Positions 48,259-60,475 of a stretch of DNA of 64,000 nucleotides are shown in pieces (the stretch's first letter is position 1; every line of letters starts with the position of its first letter). This stretch comes from Marsupella aquatica. Taxonomy: Eukaryota > Marchantiophyta. The position numbers were made by a program, and so were the translations under genes. The stretch lies in assembly GCA_973895155.1 (NCBI GenBank), contig OZ316896.1, positions 9,858,001 to 9,922,000 of the forward strand, given 5' to 3'. The notes beneath the pieces were generated by a model, which was given only the letters and a program-made list of their open reading frames with translations, had not been told where the DNA came from and ran no database searches.

Positions 48259-51200
48259 ATGTCGAATCCTTTTCGCGATTCTACACACTCAATTCCAAAG
48301 CTGGAAGGAGGAGTCAATTATGACTCGTGGAAAATGCTTGTCTCCGCCGGTCTTCAATCATCGGGCTCGTGGAAGTTTATTGATGGAACTGCTACACCGC
48401 CTGTGAAGGAAACTGATGAGAAGGATTACCACTTCACGGCTAGGCTTGAAGCTTACGATTCTCAAGCAGCGTTAGCCCGGATGATTATCCTGTCTTCTTG
48501 TAAGCCTCATGTCCAGACCAGTTTGGCACATTTGCTTACAGCGAAAGCATGTTGGGAGAAGCTGCAACAGCAATTTCAACCACGAGGAATCGTACAGAAA
48601 CATGACTATTGGCGACATTTCGTCAAATTACAGTATCAAGGTGAGGAGATGGAAGCATTTTCTGGTCGATATTTGGATGCAGTCGATCGTTGTATCACTG
48701 CGGGAATCACCATTGATCCAGAGGTTCAGATTATGCAGTTCTTGTTCATTCTTGATCCACATCCGAATTTTCAGCACTGGGCTGCAAACATTCGCAACCA
48801 GATGCGTCGAGATCCATTGCACACACCATCTTTAGATCTGGTTCTTCAGGAGGCCAAGGATGAGTGGTGGAGTCAACAAGAACGAGAACAACCAACGCTT
48901 CAATTAAACGTGTCTCGATTGCAGACACAAGCTCGGTCCTCACAGTCACGTTCTTCTGTACCCACTCCGAAGTGTTCGTTTTGCCACTTCTCCAATCACA
49001 AAGATGACATGTGTTTTTATAAACATGTCCATCTTCGTCGGCCTGGATGGCAACCGAATACCATCGTAATGCAACGGATTCAAGAACGATTGAAAGGAAC
49101 AATGCAAGTTCAAGCATCTACCTCTAGTCAACCAACTAGATCGACTTCTCCGCTTCTTGATGTTTTTACCTTCGCTCAATACTCGCATCAAGTTCACTCG
49201 GATGCTACAGATCATCTAACACCAGCAACGTGGATTTCTGATTCGGGCGCTAACCACCATTTCTGTAACAATCGTGATACTTTGGAGAACTACGTGGATG
49301 ATCCACTCACGATCAACACTGGAGCGGGCTCAGCAGTCTCACCAGGTTACGGAGATGTTCGTCTTTCACTTGCTCGTTCTGACGAGTCTGTTCGTCCTGT
49401 TCATTTGCATACAGTCCGATACCTGCCAACTAGCTTGCTTAATACCATGTCAGAACATTTGCTAGAACTACGCGGTGTATACTGGCATGGATGGCAGTCT
49501 AAATTTGTTATACAAAATAGTGGGGAGGAATTTGCTACAGCACGCAAAATAGATGGTCTAAAAGTACTTACGGTTCGACCCGATGTGTCGCCAGTGTGTC
49601 AAATAGCCGCTGCTGATAGTAGATCTCTCACTCTTAATATCGTCCATAGGCGATTCGCACATCTACACCTAGATGGACTGAAACATCTAATTAAACAGGA
49701 AGGGATGGTTGTCACCGATATTACCAATCCTGACCCGTGTACAGTTTGCGCCATAGCCAAGTCTAAGCGTATCATTTGCAGGGAGTCTCATGCTCCAGTC
49801 TCGAGACCCTTTGAGCGCATACACATGGATCTCGTAGGACCAATTGCCACTCAGGGGTTAGGATCCAAGAGATATTTCCTTCTAATTATGGATGACTTCA
49901 CACGTTTTCGGTGGGTCTCCTCTCTTAACAATAAGACTCAGGTTCTTGAGGTCATTCGTCACTTCTTTACTGCCATTGACAATCAGTACTCATCTAAGAT
50001 CTCAGAGTGTTATTGTGACAACGGCACTGAATTTGGCAGCCGTGTTTGCCAGCAATTTTTGGCTGACAAAGGTTGTCGGATGGTTCATTCTGCGCCATAT
50101 CATCACAGTCAGAATGGCATTGTGGAACGTGAAAATGGCATCATTACTGAGAAAGCTCGGGCGATGCTGCTCGACTCTAAGCTTCCCACTTATTTGTGGC
50201 CTGAAGCTGTGGCTGCTGCAGTGTACATCACGAATCGATCTCCCACGAGTGCGAATAATGATTTTGCTGCTCCAATTCTTTGTCTCCGTTCATCGCTTGG
50301 CTTACAATACAGATCAAATCTTAGCCACTTCCGTGTGTTTGGCGCCACCGCTCATGTTCATATTCCACCTGAGAAGCGTCCACGCGGTGCCAAGTTTGAG
50401 CCTCGAGCACAAACCGGTTATCTTGTAGGATATGCTGATGGTATCAATTACAGGGTCTGGTTTCCAAAGACAGATGCGATAGCAATCTCAGCTTATGTTT
50501 CATTTGATGAAACACCGAGAACTGCTCCGATCATGCCAGCTCAACTCAATATCCCCTTTGAGCTTCCAGAATTGGATTATGGTACAAGCGCTACGCCTAC
50601 TCCTCTGCAGCTTGTCATTTCAAATGACATCTCTCCAGCTTATGGTCTTCCTCATTCTTCTATCCCAGAAGAGGCGTTCACCATGCTACCTTCACCTTCG
50701 ACAGTTTCTCTGACTTCCAACGAAGATACGGCAACTACTCCGGACGTTCCTGAGGTGGCCATCATGGCTCCCCCTCTTGGGACTCCATCTCACGAAGATC
50801 TTCAGGCTGATATTGATGCTGCAGTCGCTGGTACACCACCAATTCTTAGACGATCTGCTCGAGCTACCAAGGGCGTACCACCTGCTCGCTATGATTCTAC
50901 GGGACAGACATTTGCTCTTTTGTCTCATATCCCTTCGTCGCTTTTGTATTCATACTCTGCGGCATTGTTTTCTTCAGGAACTCACCAGGTACCTTCCACG
51001 CATAAAGAAGCAATGAATCGACCCGATGCGGATCAATGGAAGACAGCTGAACAAACTGAGCTCACACAGCTTAAAAAGCTCCAAGTCGCTCAACTTTTTC
51101 CTTTACCTGCTGGAGCTCGTTTGTTACCCTCTCGTTGGGTATACTCACATAAACGAACCTCAGGTCTATACAAGGCCAGATTCGTTGCCAGGGGCGACAA

Positions 51201-52671
51201 GCAGCGTCCTGGTGAAGATTTTCAGGAAACATTTGCCTCGGTGGTCAGGCCAGAAACATTTCGAACCATCATGGCACTGCTGACCCTTCACAATCTACAC
51301 GCTAAATCGTTTGATGTGGTTACAGCTTTCTTGTATGCACTAATGGCAGGCCAGATACCAATTTATGTGCGTCCTCCGCCAGGATATGAGGAATATGACG
51401 AAGCAAGTCGATTACTTGTTTGGCTTCTTCTAAAAGCCCTTTATGGTCTTTGACAGTCTCCTCGACTGTGGTACCTTGAACTTACACAATTCTTGGCTGC
51501 CTATGATTTTTTACCGCTTCCGGCTGATCCTTGTGTACTCAAAAATCCAGCAGGGGATTTACTCGTCTTGTGGGTGGACGATATAATCACCATTGCAAAA
51601 GAGATGCAGGCTATTGACCGCATGGAAGCCATACTCACATCTAAGTATGAGCTACGCGAGATGGGGGAGCTCACTGAATATCTTGGTCTACTTATTATCC
51701 GGGATCGAGTACAAGGCACACTCTACCTTTCTCAGCGCACCTACTCCGAAAAAATTCTGAGTCGTTTTCACATGGAAGATTGTGTTGCTTTACAAGCTCC
51801 ATCAACCGGTGCTGATCGTTTGCTTCCCAATCCAAGCCAAGCAACAGCTGACCAACGTCAATTATATCAAGCTTTCGTAGGTTCACTCATGTACCTCTCT
51901 GTCTGGACCCGGCCCGATATTGCTGAACGTTGTTCCAGATTGGGACAATTCGCGCATAATCCCGGTGCAGAGCATCAAAGCAACATTCGTCATGTTCTTG
52001 CGTACCTTAAAGGCACTCTCGATCTGGGAATTACCTTTTCTAGCTCTGCCACTTATGGGATTGAGGTCCACTCGTTGAATTTTCAAGGATACACTGATGC
52101 ATCTTTTGCTGACAATTCTATGAATCGACACTCAACATCGGGATATCTTTTCAAACTCGCGAATGGGGCTGTGAGCTAGAAATCTCGTAAACAGCCGGTC
52201 CTGGCTACAAGTTCTACCGAGGCTGAGTATATTGCATACTCAATCGCTGCTAAAGAAGCAGTATGGCTTCGAAATCTGCTATTACAGCTGGGGCATTCTT
52301 CTCCTGATATTCAGAAAGTCATCATCTACGGCGATAACAAACCGGCGCTAGCACTTACGATTAATCCTGAACACCACAGCCGCACTAAGCACATCGAAGT
52401 TCAGTGGCACTACGTGAGGGAGCAAGTCAAGAAGGGCATCGTTTCACTGTCTTACCTTCCTACAGGCGAGATGCCTGCTGACGGCCTCACCAAACCTTTG
52501 GCTGGTGCTTCTTTCTTGCGTTTTGTTAAGCTTCTTGGGCTCCAGTCTCTTCCGCTGGAAGTCCGTGTCCCATCCGGGGGGTGTCCACGTCCTTCGTTGA
52601 ATTTCATTTCGCCAGGAGGAACCAAACGCAAACGGCCTTTCTCTGATTTGAGCGAGCCGGGGGGTGTGTGA
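48259..52671 (+). pseudogene. Copia Gag-Pol polyprotein with two nonsense codons
   Basis: A single 1470-codon frame from ATG 48259, ending four bases inside the 3' LTR. Gag has a C-x2-C-x4-H-x4-C knuckle (CSFCHFSNHKDDMC, about 48973). The aspartic protease has SDSGANHHF (49240). Integrase has its zinc region (HLHLDGLKHL ... CTVCAIAK) and a D,D,E core at HMDLVGP, YCDNGTEF and GIVEREN (49825, 50012, 50117). Reverse transcriptase reads FASVVRPETFRT to VLWVDDI (51570). RNase H has SSTEAEYIA and the final ADGLTKPL. Domain order (integrase before reverse transcriptase) is copia type. A TGA at 51451 sits where family members have R in ALYGLRQSP, and a TAG at 52177 sits where W is expected; both fit C-to-T type changes. 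With LTRs one base apart, these stops must be very recent or the RNA was packaged in trans. Confidence 0.95.
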
Positions 52672-52991
52672 AAGTTTACCTTTCTGTTTCGGTGCTCGTC
52701 AAATCGTGTCTATCCGTTCCAGGTGTCGGTTAGTCTACATTTACATACAGTAGTATCAGGCTTACTGTAAGCCACATTGCTTTCGTCGTTTTCTGTGCCA
52801 CATGGCTTCCGCGGGACAACGGTGTGATAAGGACTGAGGTCCATCCCCGCGCCACTATGTACTCTGGCTCTCGCCCTCTTTTGAGGCATAATGAAATCTG
52901 CACTCCAGGAAGTTTTCAAAATCGTGTTCGATGGCTTTGAGTGTTTTTTTCCTGTCTCGTGTTCAAGCTCTACGCATCTAACGAGTCGACA
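52667..52991 (+). repeat. 3' LTR of the copia element
   Basis: 325 bp, one difference from the 5' LTR. It is preceded by a GAGCCGGGGGG purine-rich run that would prime plus-strand synthesis, and followed by the AAACT target copy and kinase sequence. Confidence 0.97.
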
Positions 52992-53559
52992 AAACTAGAC
53001 GTGTACAGTTATGGAATGGTCTTGTTACAGATCGTGAGTGGGAGGCAGATTGATGACCAGAAGTGAAACCTTACTTGCTTTAGTGGGCGAGAACTCACGT
53101 AGAAGCTAGATGGCTATGTCGAGAGGGTGGTGGATCAAATCCTCAGCGGGACAGTGCAGGTGGAGTATAGAGAGGCCCTGATGGCGAATTGTAAATAGTT
53201 GATCCACTTAGCAATGCGCTGTCTTGCGGAGAGACCAGAATTGAGGCCTGAGATGAGTGAAGTTTTTGGAGACCAGCGACGGTTTACGTGACGTACTTGA
53301 CCTCGAAACTCCGCCTACCAGTGAAGATGACAGATCAGGCCCTGCCGACCATGATACGTCTACCGATGTTAAGCTCGAAAAGTCCAGGTTTACTGCCAGG
53401 CGCTTGATACCCGTCTCGGGAGAACGCGAAGGATCGTTCAACCATTTAAGTCCTGAACTTAAAGATGAAGTAGGAAACTTGGAGAGGAACTCCGAGAGTA
53501 CACTGTCAGTTACTTCACCAGCAGAGGCTGTAAAGGGGCGACTCAGTCTCTGTTTCCCA

Positions 53560-53900
53560 AGCTCCTTTTCCCAAGCTTCCCAGGCTATGTACCTTGCCCA
53601 CCCTAGTCCCCAATGTTGTTGAGCTTCCCAGGCTCTGTACCTTACCCATCCCAGTCCCCAGTGTTACTGAGCTTCCCATGCTCTGTACCAAGTCCCAATT
53701 CCCAATTCCCAATTCCCAATGTTGCTGTTCTCTCTTGCCTTAGTAAGTTAATGCTCCTTTTTCCCAAGCTTCCCACCCAATGTTGCTGTTCTCTCTTGCC
53801 TTAGTAAGTTAATGCTCCTTTTTCCCAAGCTTCCCAGGCTCTGTACCCTGCCCATCCCAGTCCCCACCCTGCCCATCCCAGTCCCCAATGTTGCTGTTAG
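53560..53900. repeat. CCCAAGCTTCCCA-type minisatellite
   Basis: Units built from GCTTCCCAGGCTCTGTACC, CCCATCCCAGTCCCCA and AATGTTGCTGTTCTCTCTTG recur, with a 60-base block (CTTGCCTTAGTAAGTTAATG...) in two tandem copies at about 53733 and 53793. A short CCCAATT run is repeated four times near 53695. It lies at the 3' end of the kinase pseudogene. Confidence 0.8.
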
Positions 53901-54616
53901 CTCTGGCCTGAGTTTGCCAAAACATGTACACCAATACTCCAACATTTTGTCACCTGTGTGGGCTCTATTAACTTTGTGTCATCAACTTTGGGTTCATGTT
54001 TTGACATTTACTTGTTGTTGCCTGCTCCAGCCCAACTCCCCAATGTTGTTACTCTCTCTGGCCAAGTTTGCCAAAACACAAACCAAGATTTTATTCATAA
54101 TTATTCATGACTTTTATCTAAACTACTAGACTTTGCCCTGAACACTCAGACTCTATTACAAAAGAGACATGACTCCATTGAAAAGAAGTGCTATCATAAC
54201 ATAAAAACACTACTCCATAGAAAAGATTGAATCAACCTATTCATTAAAAGTGTATTTTCTTTTGTTCACAAATGAGTCTTGAAATGTACACTTTCATGGC
54301 CCCAAATGTACACTTCAAGACACCCAAATGTACACTTTTGTGTCTCTAAATGTACACTTTATAGGCCAAATATATCACATTAGTATTATATTAATAAATA
54401 ATACATATTATATTATTTAATAATTCACAGAGAAGTGGAGGATAGGAACTTATAAAAATATTTCATCCCCATTTAAGGACCAGATATTGTGTGAACAAAA
54501 TAACATCATTCCAAATAGATTATAAAATATCTTTATATAATTATCTGCAAATTTACAATGAATACGAACATATTTGTGGTACTATCCAAGGGGATTAACA
54601 CAAGTCAATTAAATAT
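53901..54616. other. AT-rich spacer with a short tandem motif
   Basis: No gene. The motif AAATGTACACTTT (or close forms) occurs four times between 54274 and 54358, spaced by about 20-25 bases. Confidence 0.6.
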
Positions 54617-55750
54617 CTAAACCAAGTGCTCTGTACAATGTGTATTTGAGCATGTGCCCCTGTCTCCTTTCCTATCTACCCTATTGTCACGGTTGCAACG
54701 CCCTTTATTTTCAGGGAGTTGAAATCTGGTGGTGTTGTTCCTAATGGCTATAATCTCGCGCAAAAAGTGTCTGGGATTTTCTCTATATGGACCTGAATAG
54801 TCCTTTCCTAAAAATGATTTAGCAAGTGAGTTGACAAGTGCATTGTCAAGTTCCGCCTTAGGACGTAAACTACATATACGGTGCTTTACATTCCAAGGGA
54901 TCTCATTGCTGTTGAGGTCCAACACACTATGCGTAAACTGTTACTTCCAAATTTTTGCTGCAAATCTCTTGCTAAGTTGATCATAAGTAATCTCATTTTT
55001 TGCCTTGTCTCTCTTCATGTGCAAAAGAGACCACTTTGGAGAGTTGAGAAGAAGATAACATCGAATGTCACTTGCATGTGATAGTTTCTCAAGACATGGC
55101 CAAAGAATTGCTAGAAGAAAATTATCTCCACGATTGGCATGCGTGTAGGGCACTGGAAATAATCCGGTCATGTTTGGGTTAGCAAATGCCTTAAGGGGGG
55201 AGTCATCCACAAGGAGGGTGTTGGTTTCATTATATAGATTTTCAAATGCATTCCATACCACCTGAAAATCCTTCAGTAGCACATTTGTCTTTCCGTTTGT
55301 AATGTCACGCCTTTGAATGCCTGTGTCAAAAGCTTCCACCTCTGTGAATACAAACTGGAGTTTTGACCTCTCCTCATCAGTGAACATCATGTTCAACATT
55401 TTCATTGTTCACGGTATCCCAGCACATGTCCAAATTGCAACGTCAAATCTGTCAAAAACCAACTTTAGAAACTCATGGAGCCCTGGTCGTTCTGTATACA
55501 TGCGACTAATACCATTTTTTCTATCCCAATGCACTCCACTTGAGGTGACAATATTCCTGGATGTGCCCTTGCTTTGGAATTCAATAGAATCCCAAAGTAT
55601 TTTATTAAGGTCCAAAATCAGCAACTTCCGCTTGACGGGACCAGGTCTCGATTCTGCAAGTGCACCAAACACCATTCTCAGAGAAAAGACCAAAAGTGAA
55701 CTTTGGATTAGGATTGTCTCAGTCCAAAAATACAAGACAATGGCTGACAA
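54617..55750 (-). pseudogene. FCP1/NIF-type HAD phosphatase-like protein, two in-frame stops
   Basis: One minus-strand frame of about 378 codons from 55750 to 54617. The HAD signature LLILDLNKILWDS replaces the catalytic DxDxT/V with DLN, as in a set of plant FCP1-like proteins with DLNG. A conserved RPGLHEFLKLVFDRFDVAIW follows, then the later motif LVDDSPLKAFANP. A TGA at about 55406 (CGA type) and a TAA at 54941 interrupt it; the last part (DLNSNEIPWNVKHRICSLRP) is in the same frame. FCP1 relatives dephosphorylate proteins such as the RNA polymerase II tail, but with the second Asp missing, activity is doubtful even in an intact version. It starts 143 bases after the stop of the upstream methyltransferase-like gene on the same strand. 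The start at 55750 is a non-ATG frame limit and is provisional. Confidence 0.75.
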
Positions 55751-56653
55751 AAAAGAAAAGTAACCTACATACCATTTTTAGAAGCCTCACAATGTGTAGA
55801 CGGATATGGAGACTTTAATTGGTGAGCGCATTCTATGAGACCGAGAAATATTTTAGATTGATATGAATAAATAGAAAGTCAAAGGCTTAATTTCATTTCG
55901 AAATAAAAGATCCGTATTCATCAATAATCATGTCAGCACCAAGCTCCTGTTGGATTTCAAAATTGACATCTGAAGTACTTTGTTCTACCCAATAAGGTGA
56001 AGTCCAAACAGGAGTTATCAACCCCAATTCTCCCCTCTTATACTCCTCCTTATTGAGAATTGAAGGAGCAGCATCCAATGATATTTCTTGGCCTTGATTT
56101 GGCCCACTTTTCCACACGTAACATCGTGCATCGCATTCCAATGACCTCCATCCAATTGATCCAACTCTATTATTTTCCTTTCTTTTTTGAGAGCGGAAGG
56201 ACAATAGGACTCCCTGAGTGTGAACGAACGAACACCAATTTGTCATCAGAAGCTGAAAAGAGTGTGTCAAGACAAGTTGAAGCACCTGCCTGGTTGTCAG
56301 CAGCCGTTGATGCATTTCCTCCTGGATTGATCGGAATGTCAGGCAATCCGCCAGTCTCCCCCCGAGTCAATTCTTTAGTTTCAGCTTCATTTGAATCTCC
56401 AAGCCTCGTTGCGCCTTCATTGATCAGATTGGTTGAAGAAAGTTGATCAAACGTATCAACCCTTGCTCCTTCCAGTTGCTCCATCTGTCCTCCCAGCGTT
56501 GTTGGATTGGGATCATCCTTGTCCAAGTTATCATCAACTTGAACTTCATTGGGCCCCGGAGGGATGTCATCTAAACCAGATGAACGGTTTGGTGCAAGTC
56601 CAATATCATCATCTACATCGTAAGGCTCACCTTGACCAACACGGTCATCCAAA

Positions 56654-57682
56654 CCCTGGGCCCTCACTCTTACTATATGAAGTGAACCCCCCTGAGAACA
56701 AACACCCCCTGTACCCCTTCTTAATATTTTTGTTCACAAAAGAAATCCCATTGTTAATGTAAAAATATTAACTTTTCCTATTAAATTTTATCTTTTTGTA
56801 AATTATAATAGAGTTTTTCAAGGAATTGAAAACACCCTTGAATTTTTAGAATTACAAATATCATATTGAAATAGATAAAACTTTATCTTTCATAGGGGAC
56901 TTGTATGTTATGCTCGATCTTCAAGGTACATATTTTATATATAGATAAATAAAATTAGTACGAGAGAAAATTATAGTTCTTCCTATAGTTTACACATAGC
57001 CATGCACTCTTGTCTTAGTGTTCGCAAAAGTGCCTCTAAACTTCTAGTTTCATAAATACTATATATGCATAATCCAGGAATAATACTCCAAAGTCTGAAC
57101 CAACTATAACAAACATTGTTGAGCGCCTGAGACCCCTCCCTCAACACACAAACGCATCTGGCCTCATACCTGGTTGTTTGATTCAAGGGAATCCAAAAGT
57201 AATCTTGTCCTTCCATGTGGGATTGATCCATGGATCCCCATCAATCCTAGTTTCCCAACCAAGTTGGGCCCAAAGATTCTAGCCCAACATTTACTCAACT
57301 CCCCAGTTAACTCCTAAACATGCGGGTAAACATGTCTACCCAAACCCATTTGTTCCACCATAAGGGGACCAACGAAACCAAACTTGCCTTAAGACAATAA
57401 ATAATTAAATGTTTGATTTACTATATGGACACGTGTGCAAATGAAGTGATGACATGTGTGCCAACCATATAGTGACGCGTGTACTTGGCATTTTGGGTAC
57501 CCTTGCATAAGATTTATGTCACATGTATTGATAAGAGTCTTATTACTAATATTGTGGCGAATGTATATAGAGGGATGTTGCCTACTTTAAAAACTATTAT
57601 AAAAATTAGTTTGCATTACATTAAAAATACCCTTGCATTGTTCGCACGTCCTCCCTGTATTAGTAACACTAAGGGCCCAGGG
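56654..57682 (+). mobile_element. Non-autonomous TIR element, copy 2 (1029 bp)
   Basis: It has the same ends as copy 1 (CCCTGGGCCCTCACTCTTAC and its inverse) and a perfect 8-bp target duplication CATCCAAA at 56646-56653 and 57683-57690. Removing it with one target copy restores an open minus-strand frame (VKN joined to LDDRVG) in the methyltransferase-like pseudogene. It has a middle segment that copy 1 lacks. No transposase ORF. Confidence 0.93.
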
Positions 57683-59302
57683 CATCCAAATTCTTGACAT
57701 ATGCCTCCTCTGATGCCTCTACGCCTTCAGCCACTTTGTCAACAACATCTTCAGACTCAGAACCATCGGATTCAACAGCGACAGCTACAGCCGCAACAGT
57801 GGTAGCCCATTGTCAAGAATTTTCAGCAAGTGATTCACAATGGGCTTTAAGTGGGGGAACTCTCTCGCAAAGGTAGGAAGCAAAAGCTTCCACAAAATGC
57901 CTCTCGGAGTGAGAGTCACAATAAACAAAGCATTCCCTATCGCAAAAAAATGATGTCTTCATGACTTGGCCACTACAGAAAAAATCTAGAACCAAATCTC
58001 CCGGTTCTGACAAGGATTCAATAATCCTTCGGATCATCCGTGTGGGTTTGGCATGAGGATTAACCCACCCTCCGCGACTGCCAACTGTCTCAAATCGAGG
58101 GGCCATATTCATAATCTTGACGGCCTCTTCCGGGTCCAAAACCACTTTTAGGTCATCATTTTGTGTCCCCTCATCTGATTCCTTAGCCTTCCCCTTTCCC
58201 TTGTTGATCTTGCATACTTTGTAATCAACATCCTTTGAAGTATACAAGAATTTTGGCTTTGGATAGTTGGGCTTGAAAACTTCATTCCGATTGACGTCTT
58301 CATCTTGAGAAATCCCTGCAAAGATAACTTCTTCAATCCCCCCACCCCAACATGAGTCATGAGGGTGCGGTTGATCATCTCGAGAATAACTCCCATACTC
58401 AATGTGAATGGTCAAAGCTTTCTTGTCCCAATTTACGAAGGGCACCATGGACATTCAATGCAAGTTGTCCAGGATGAACTGTTATCGTCACAACAGTTGT
58501 GGGATTTTGTTGAAGCTCCACAATATATTCAAAGAGAACAAGAATCCCTGCTTCAGTCCATTGTTTTTGCGGAAGCCGGCTAAAATCAACAATGGCAAGA
58601 GGGCAAGTCGGAGGAGCTTCTTGCAATGACTCTGGATCAATGGTCTTCATGAGATTGTCGCTAAAAAATGTAACCCATGGTAGGGTCCGAGAACGTGATC
58701 CTCCGCCAAATTTCTGGCAGTATATATCATCTAGGCGGAATGCCAATGCCGTCGGCAAGATTGCGCTCTCCCGCGTATGATTTGGCTTTAAAAGGTTGGC
58801 AAGATAGACCTTGCCAGCGACTCTTCGACACCTGCTGATCTTTGAATCAATTGCTAGCGTAGGAAGAACCTCCACTACTTTCCCCCAATTAGTATTTGTC
58901 GGGAAATTCACCGCATCCTTGGTGCAATAGTAGTCTTCAATAAGAGACTCTAGTCCGCACGATCTTCACATCTTTGGCCAACTCCTCTATAGATGGCATG
59001 TCTGATTTATTAGAGGCATCTTTCTTTAGCAATACCTTTCTTGACTTCACCCGCGTCAGTATTCTTGTGATGTCTTGTTGTGAGATCAACTCACCATCAA
59101 AACAACAAAACATGGAAACAGTAATTGCTTTTTCAGACTTCTCATTTCCTTCTACCCCAGCTCCATCGGGAAGTTTCCCATCCAACCACAACTGGCATAC
59201 CAAACTCCATAACTCACAAAGAGCATTGTCCGCAAACAGTAACCAGTAAACATTTTGACAATCTTTCCTTCCCAGGGTCATTCTTGCAAGAGCCAACCAA
59301 TC

Positions 59303-60032
59303 CTACAATTGCAAAGGAAAGTCTGTTAGTTCTCCATAACTCAATTGTTTGAAAGCACTCAGGTGCGGACTGAGACCATCCCAGTCCAACACAGAACTAG
59401 ACAGTATCAGTGGAAATATTCTATTGAATGTGCATGATTTAGTTTGGACTGGGACCATCCCAGTCCAGAACAAAACTAGACAGTATCAGTGGAAAAATAA
59501 TCTATTGAATGTGTATGAATCCATTTGGACTGGGACCATCCCAGTCCAACGCAAAACTAGGCGATATCAGTGGAAATATTCTACTGAATGTGCATGAATC
59601 CATTTGGACTGGGACTGTCCCAGTCCAACACAAAACTAGACGATATCAGTGGAAATAGTCTATTGAATGTGCATGAATCCATTTGGACTGGGACCATCCT
59701 AGTCCAACGCAAAACTAGGCGATATCAGTGGAAATATTCTACTGAATGTGCATGAATCCATTTGGACTGGGACTGTCCCAGTCCAACACAAAACTAGACG
59801 ATATCAGTGGAAATAGTCTATTGAATGTGCATGAATCCATTTGGACTGGGACCATCCTAGTCCAACGCAAAACTAGGCGATATCAGTGGAAATATTCTAC
59901 TGAATGTGCATGAATCCATTTGGACTGGGACCATCCCAGTCCAACGCAAAACTAGGCGATATCAGTGGAAATATTCTACTAAATGTGCATGAATCTAAGG
60001 TATTGTACCCATCAAGTAGTAACACTTTGTAC
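59303..60032 (-). other. Intron of the ParB/methyltransferase-like gene
   Basis: On the minus strand the donor is CAG|GTACAAAG and the acceptor is GCAATTGTAG|GATTGG. Phase 0 joins ...NQKFQ to DWLALARM. It is almost filled by the minisatellite described next. Confidence 0.65.
59366..59999. repeat. Minisatellite, eight units of about 80 bp, each with a palindrome
   Basis: Eight tandem copies run from the first GGACTGAGACCATCCCAGTCC-like motif to 59999. Each has nine-base arms GGACTGGGA and TCCCAGTCC around CCA (or CTG in alternate units), then CAAAACTAG(A/G)C(A/G)(A/G)TATCAG and TGAATGTGCATGAATCCA. Two unit subtypes alternate (ACCATCC and ACTGTCC), which points to expansion of a dimer. Confidence 0.93.
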
Positions 60033-60475
60033 CTGAAATTTTTGATTGTCTTGAGCGTTTGTTTTGTTGTCCCCATGTTTTGGCCGGCTAGGTCTTCCAC
60101 ATTCCACAAATTGTCGCCTAGCATGAACAACTGTATCTTTCAAGCATGACTGAAACACCATCGTGCTATTGATCGCATTAGATCGCATTGAATGCTCAAC
60201 TAATATTGACAATGGTGTTCGATGAGATAATATTCTTGACTTTCAAAATTCCAGCTTTTTTGCCAATGCTGTCAGCTTGGCATCCTTGTTTGCCCATTCT
60301 CGAATCCATCTGGCTGCTCTGGCCGAATGTTGACCGCTAATGGCAAGGAATTGAACCTTTCCCTTTTTCACAACTGTTACAAAGTCCCTCCTATCTGATT
60401 CCGTGTTGGCATACTGCATTAGGTTTCTATGTTTTGTAGTGTAAGGAATCAAGTCTGCTATGTGTGGTTCATGCC

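Larger units (their letters stand above)
47836..52991 (+). mobile_element. Young Ty1/copia element, 5156 bp, inserted in the kinase gene
   Basis: Two 325-bp LTRs (47836-48160 and 52667-52991) differ at a single position (G to A, 13th base before ...CGAGTCGACA). The 5-bp target duplication AAACT lies at 47831-47835 and 52992-52996. Joining the flanks with one AAACT keeps the kinase frame open at subdomain IX. The internal region holds one polyprotein frame with two nonsense codons. The insertion is recent relative to every other element here. Confidence 0.97.
42938..53622 (+). pseudogene. Receptor-like kinase with VWA/Cache (alpha2-delta-like) ectodomain, broken by a copia insertion
   Basis: Many short exons give a signal peptide (GFLVILFSMLGSLHG, 42938 on) and a Cys-rich ectodomain. 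FGAVDGSFRYYPG is near 43900 and YDPRRRAWY near 44110. A VWA fold follows (DVVVLIDTGTSM, 44338; the metal site has Gly for the first Ser), with a later Cache part at 45070-45720. In animal alpha2-delta and CACHD1 proteins the VWA is likewise embedded in a Cache domain after YDxRxRPWY. One membrane helix spans about 47083-47154. The Pelle-type kinase has GKGAFGVVYK, VAVKQL, HLDIKPRNIL (non-RD) and DFG. Lesions are a frameshift near 44765, an extra T near 47240, the copia element at 47836-52991, and TAG codons near 53101 and 53198. Kinase sequence resumes at 52992 (DVYSYGMVLLQ). The likely role was sensing an extracellular small molecule; this copy is dead. Confidence 0.85.

Noticed and set aside
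49274-51283. Several 60-180 codon ORFs in other frames of the copia element
   Set aside because: They are shadows of the 1470-codon polyprotein frame.
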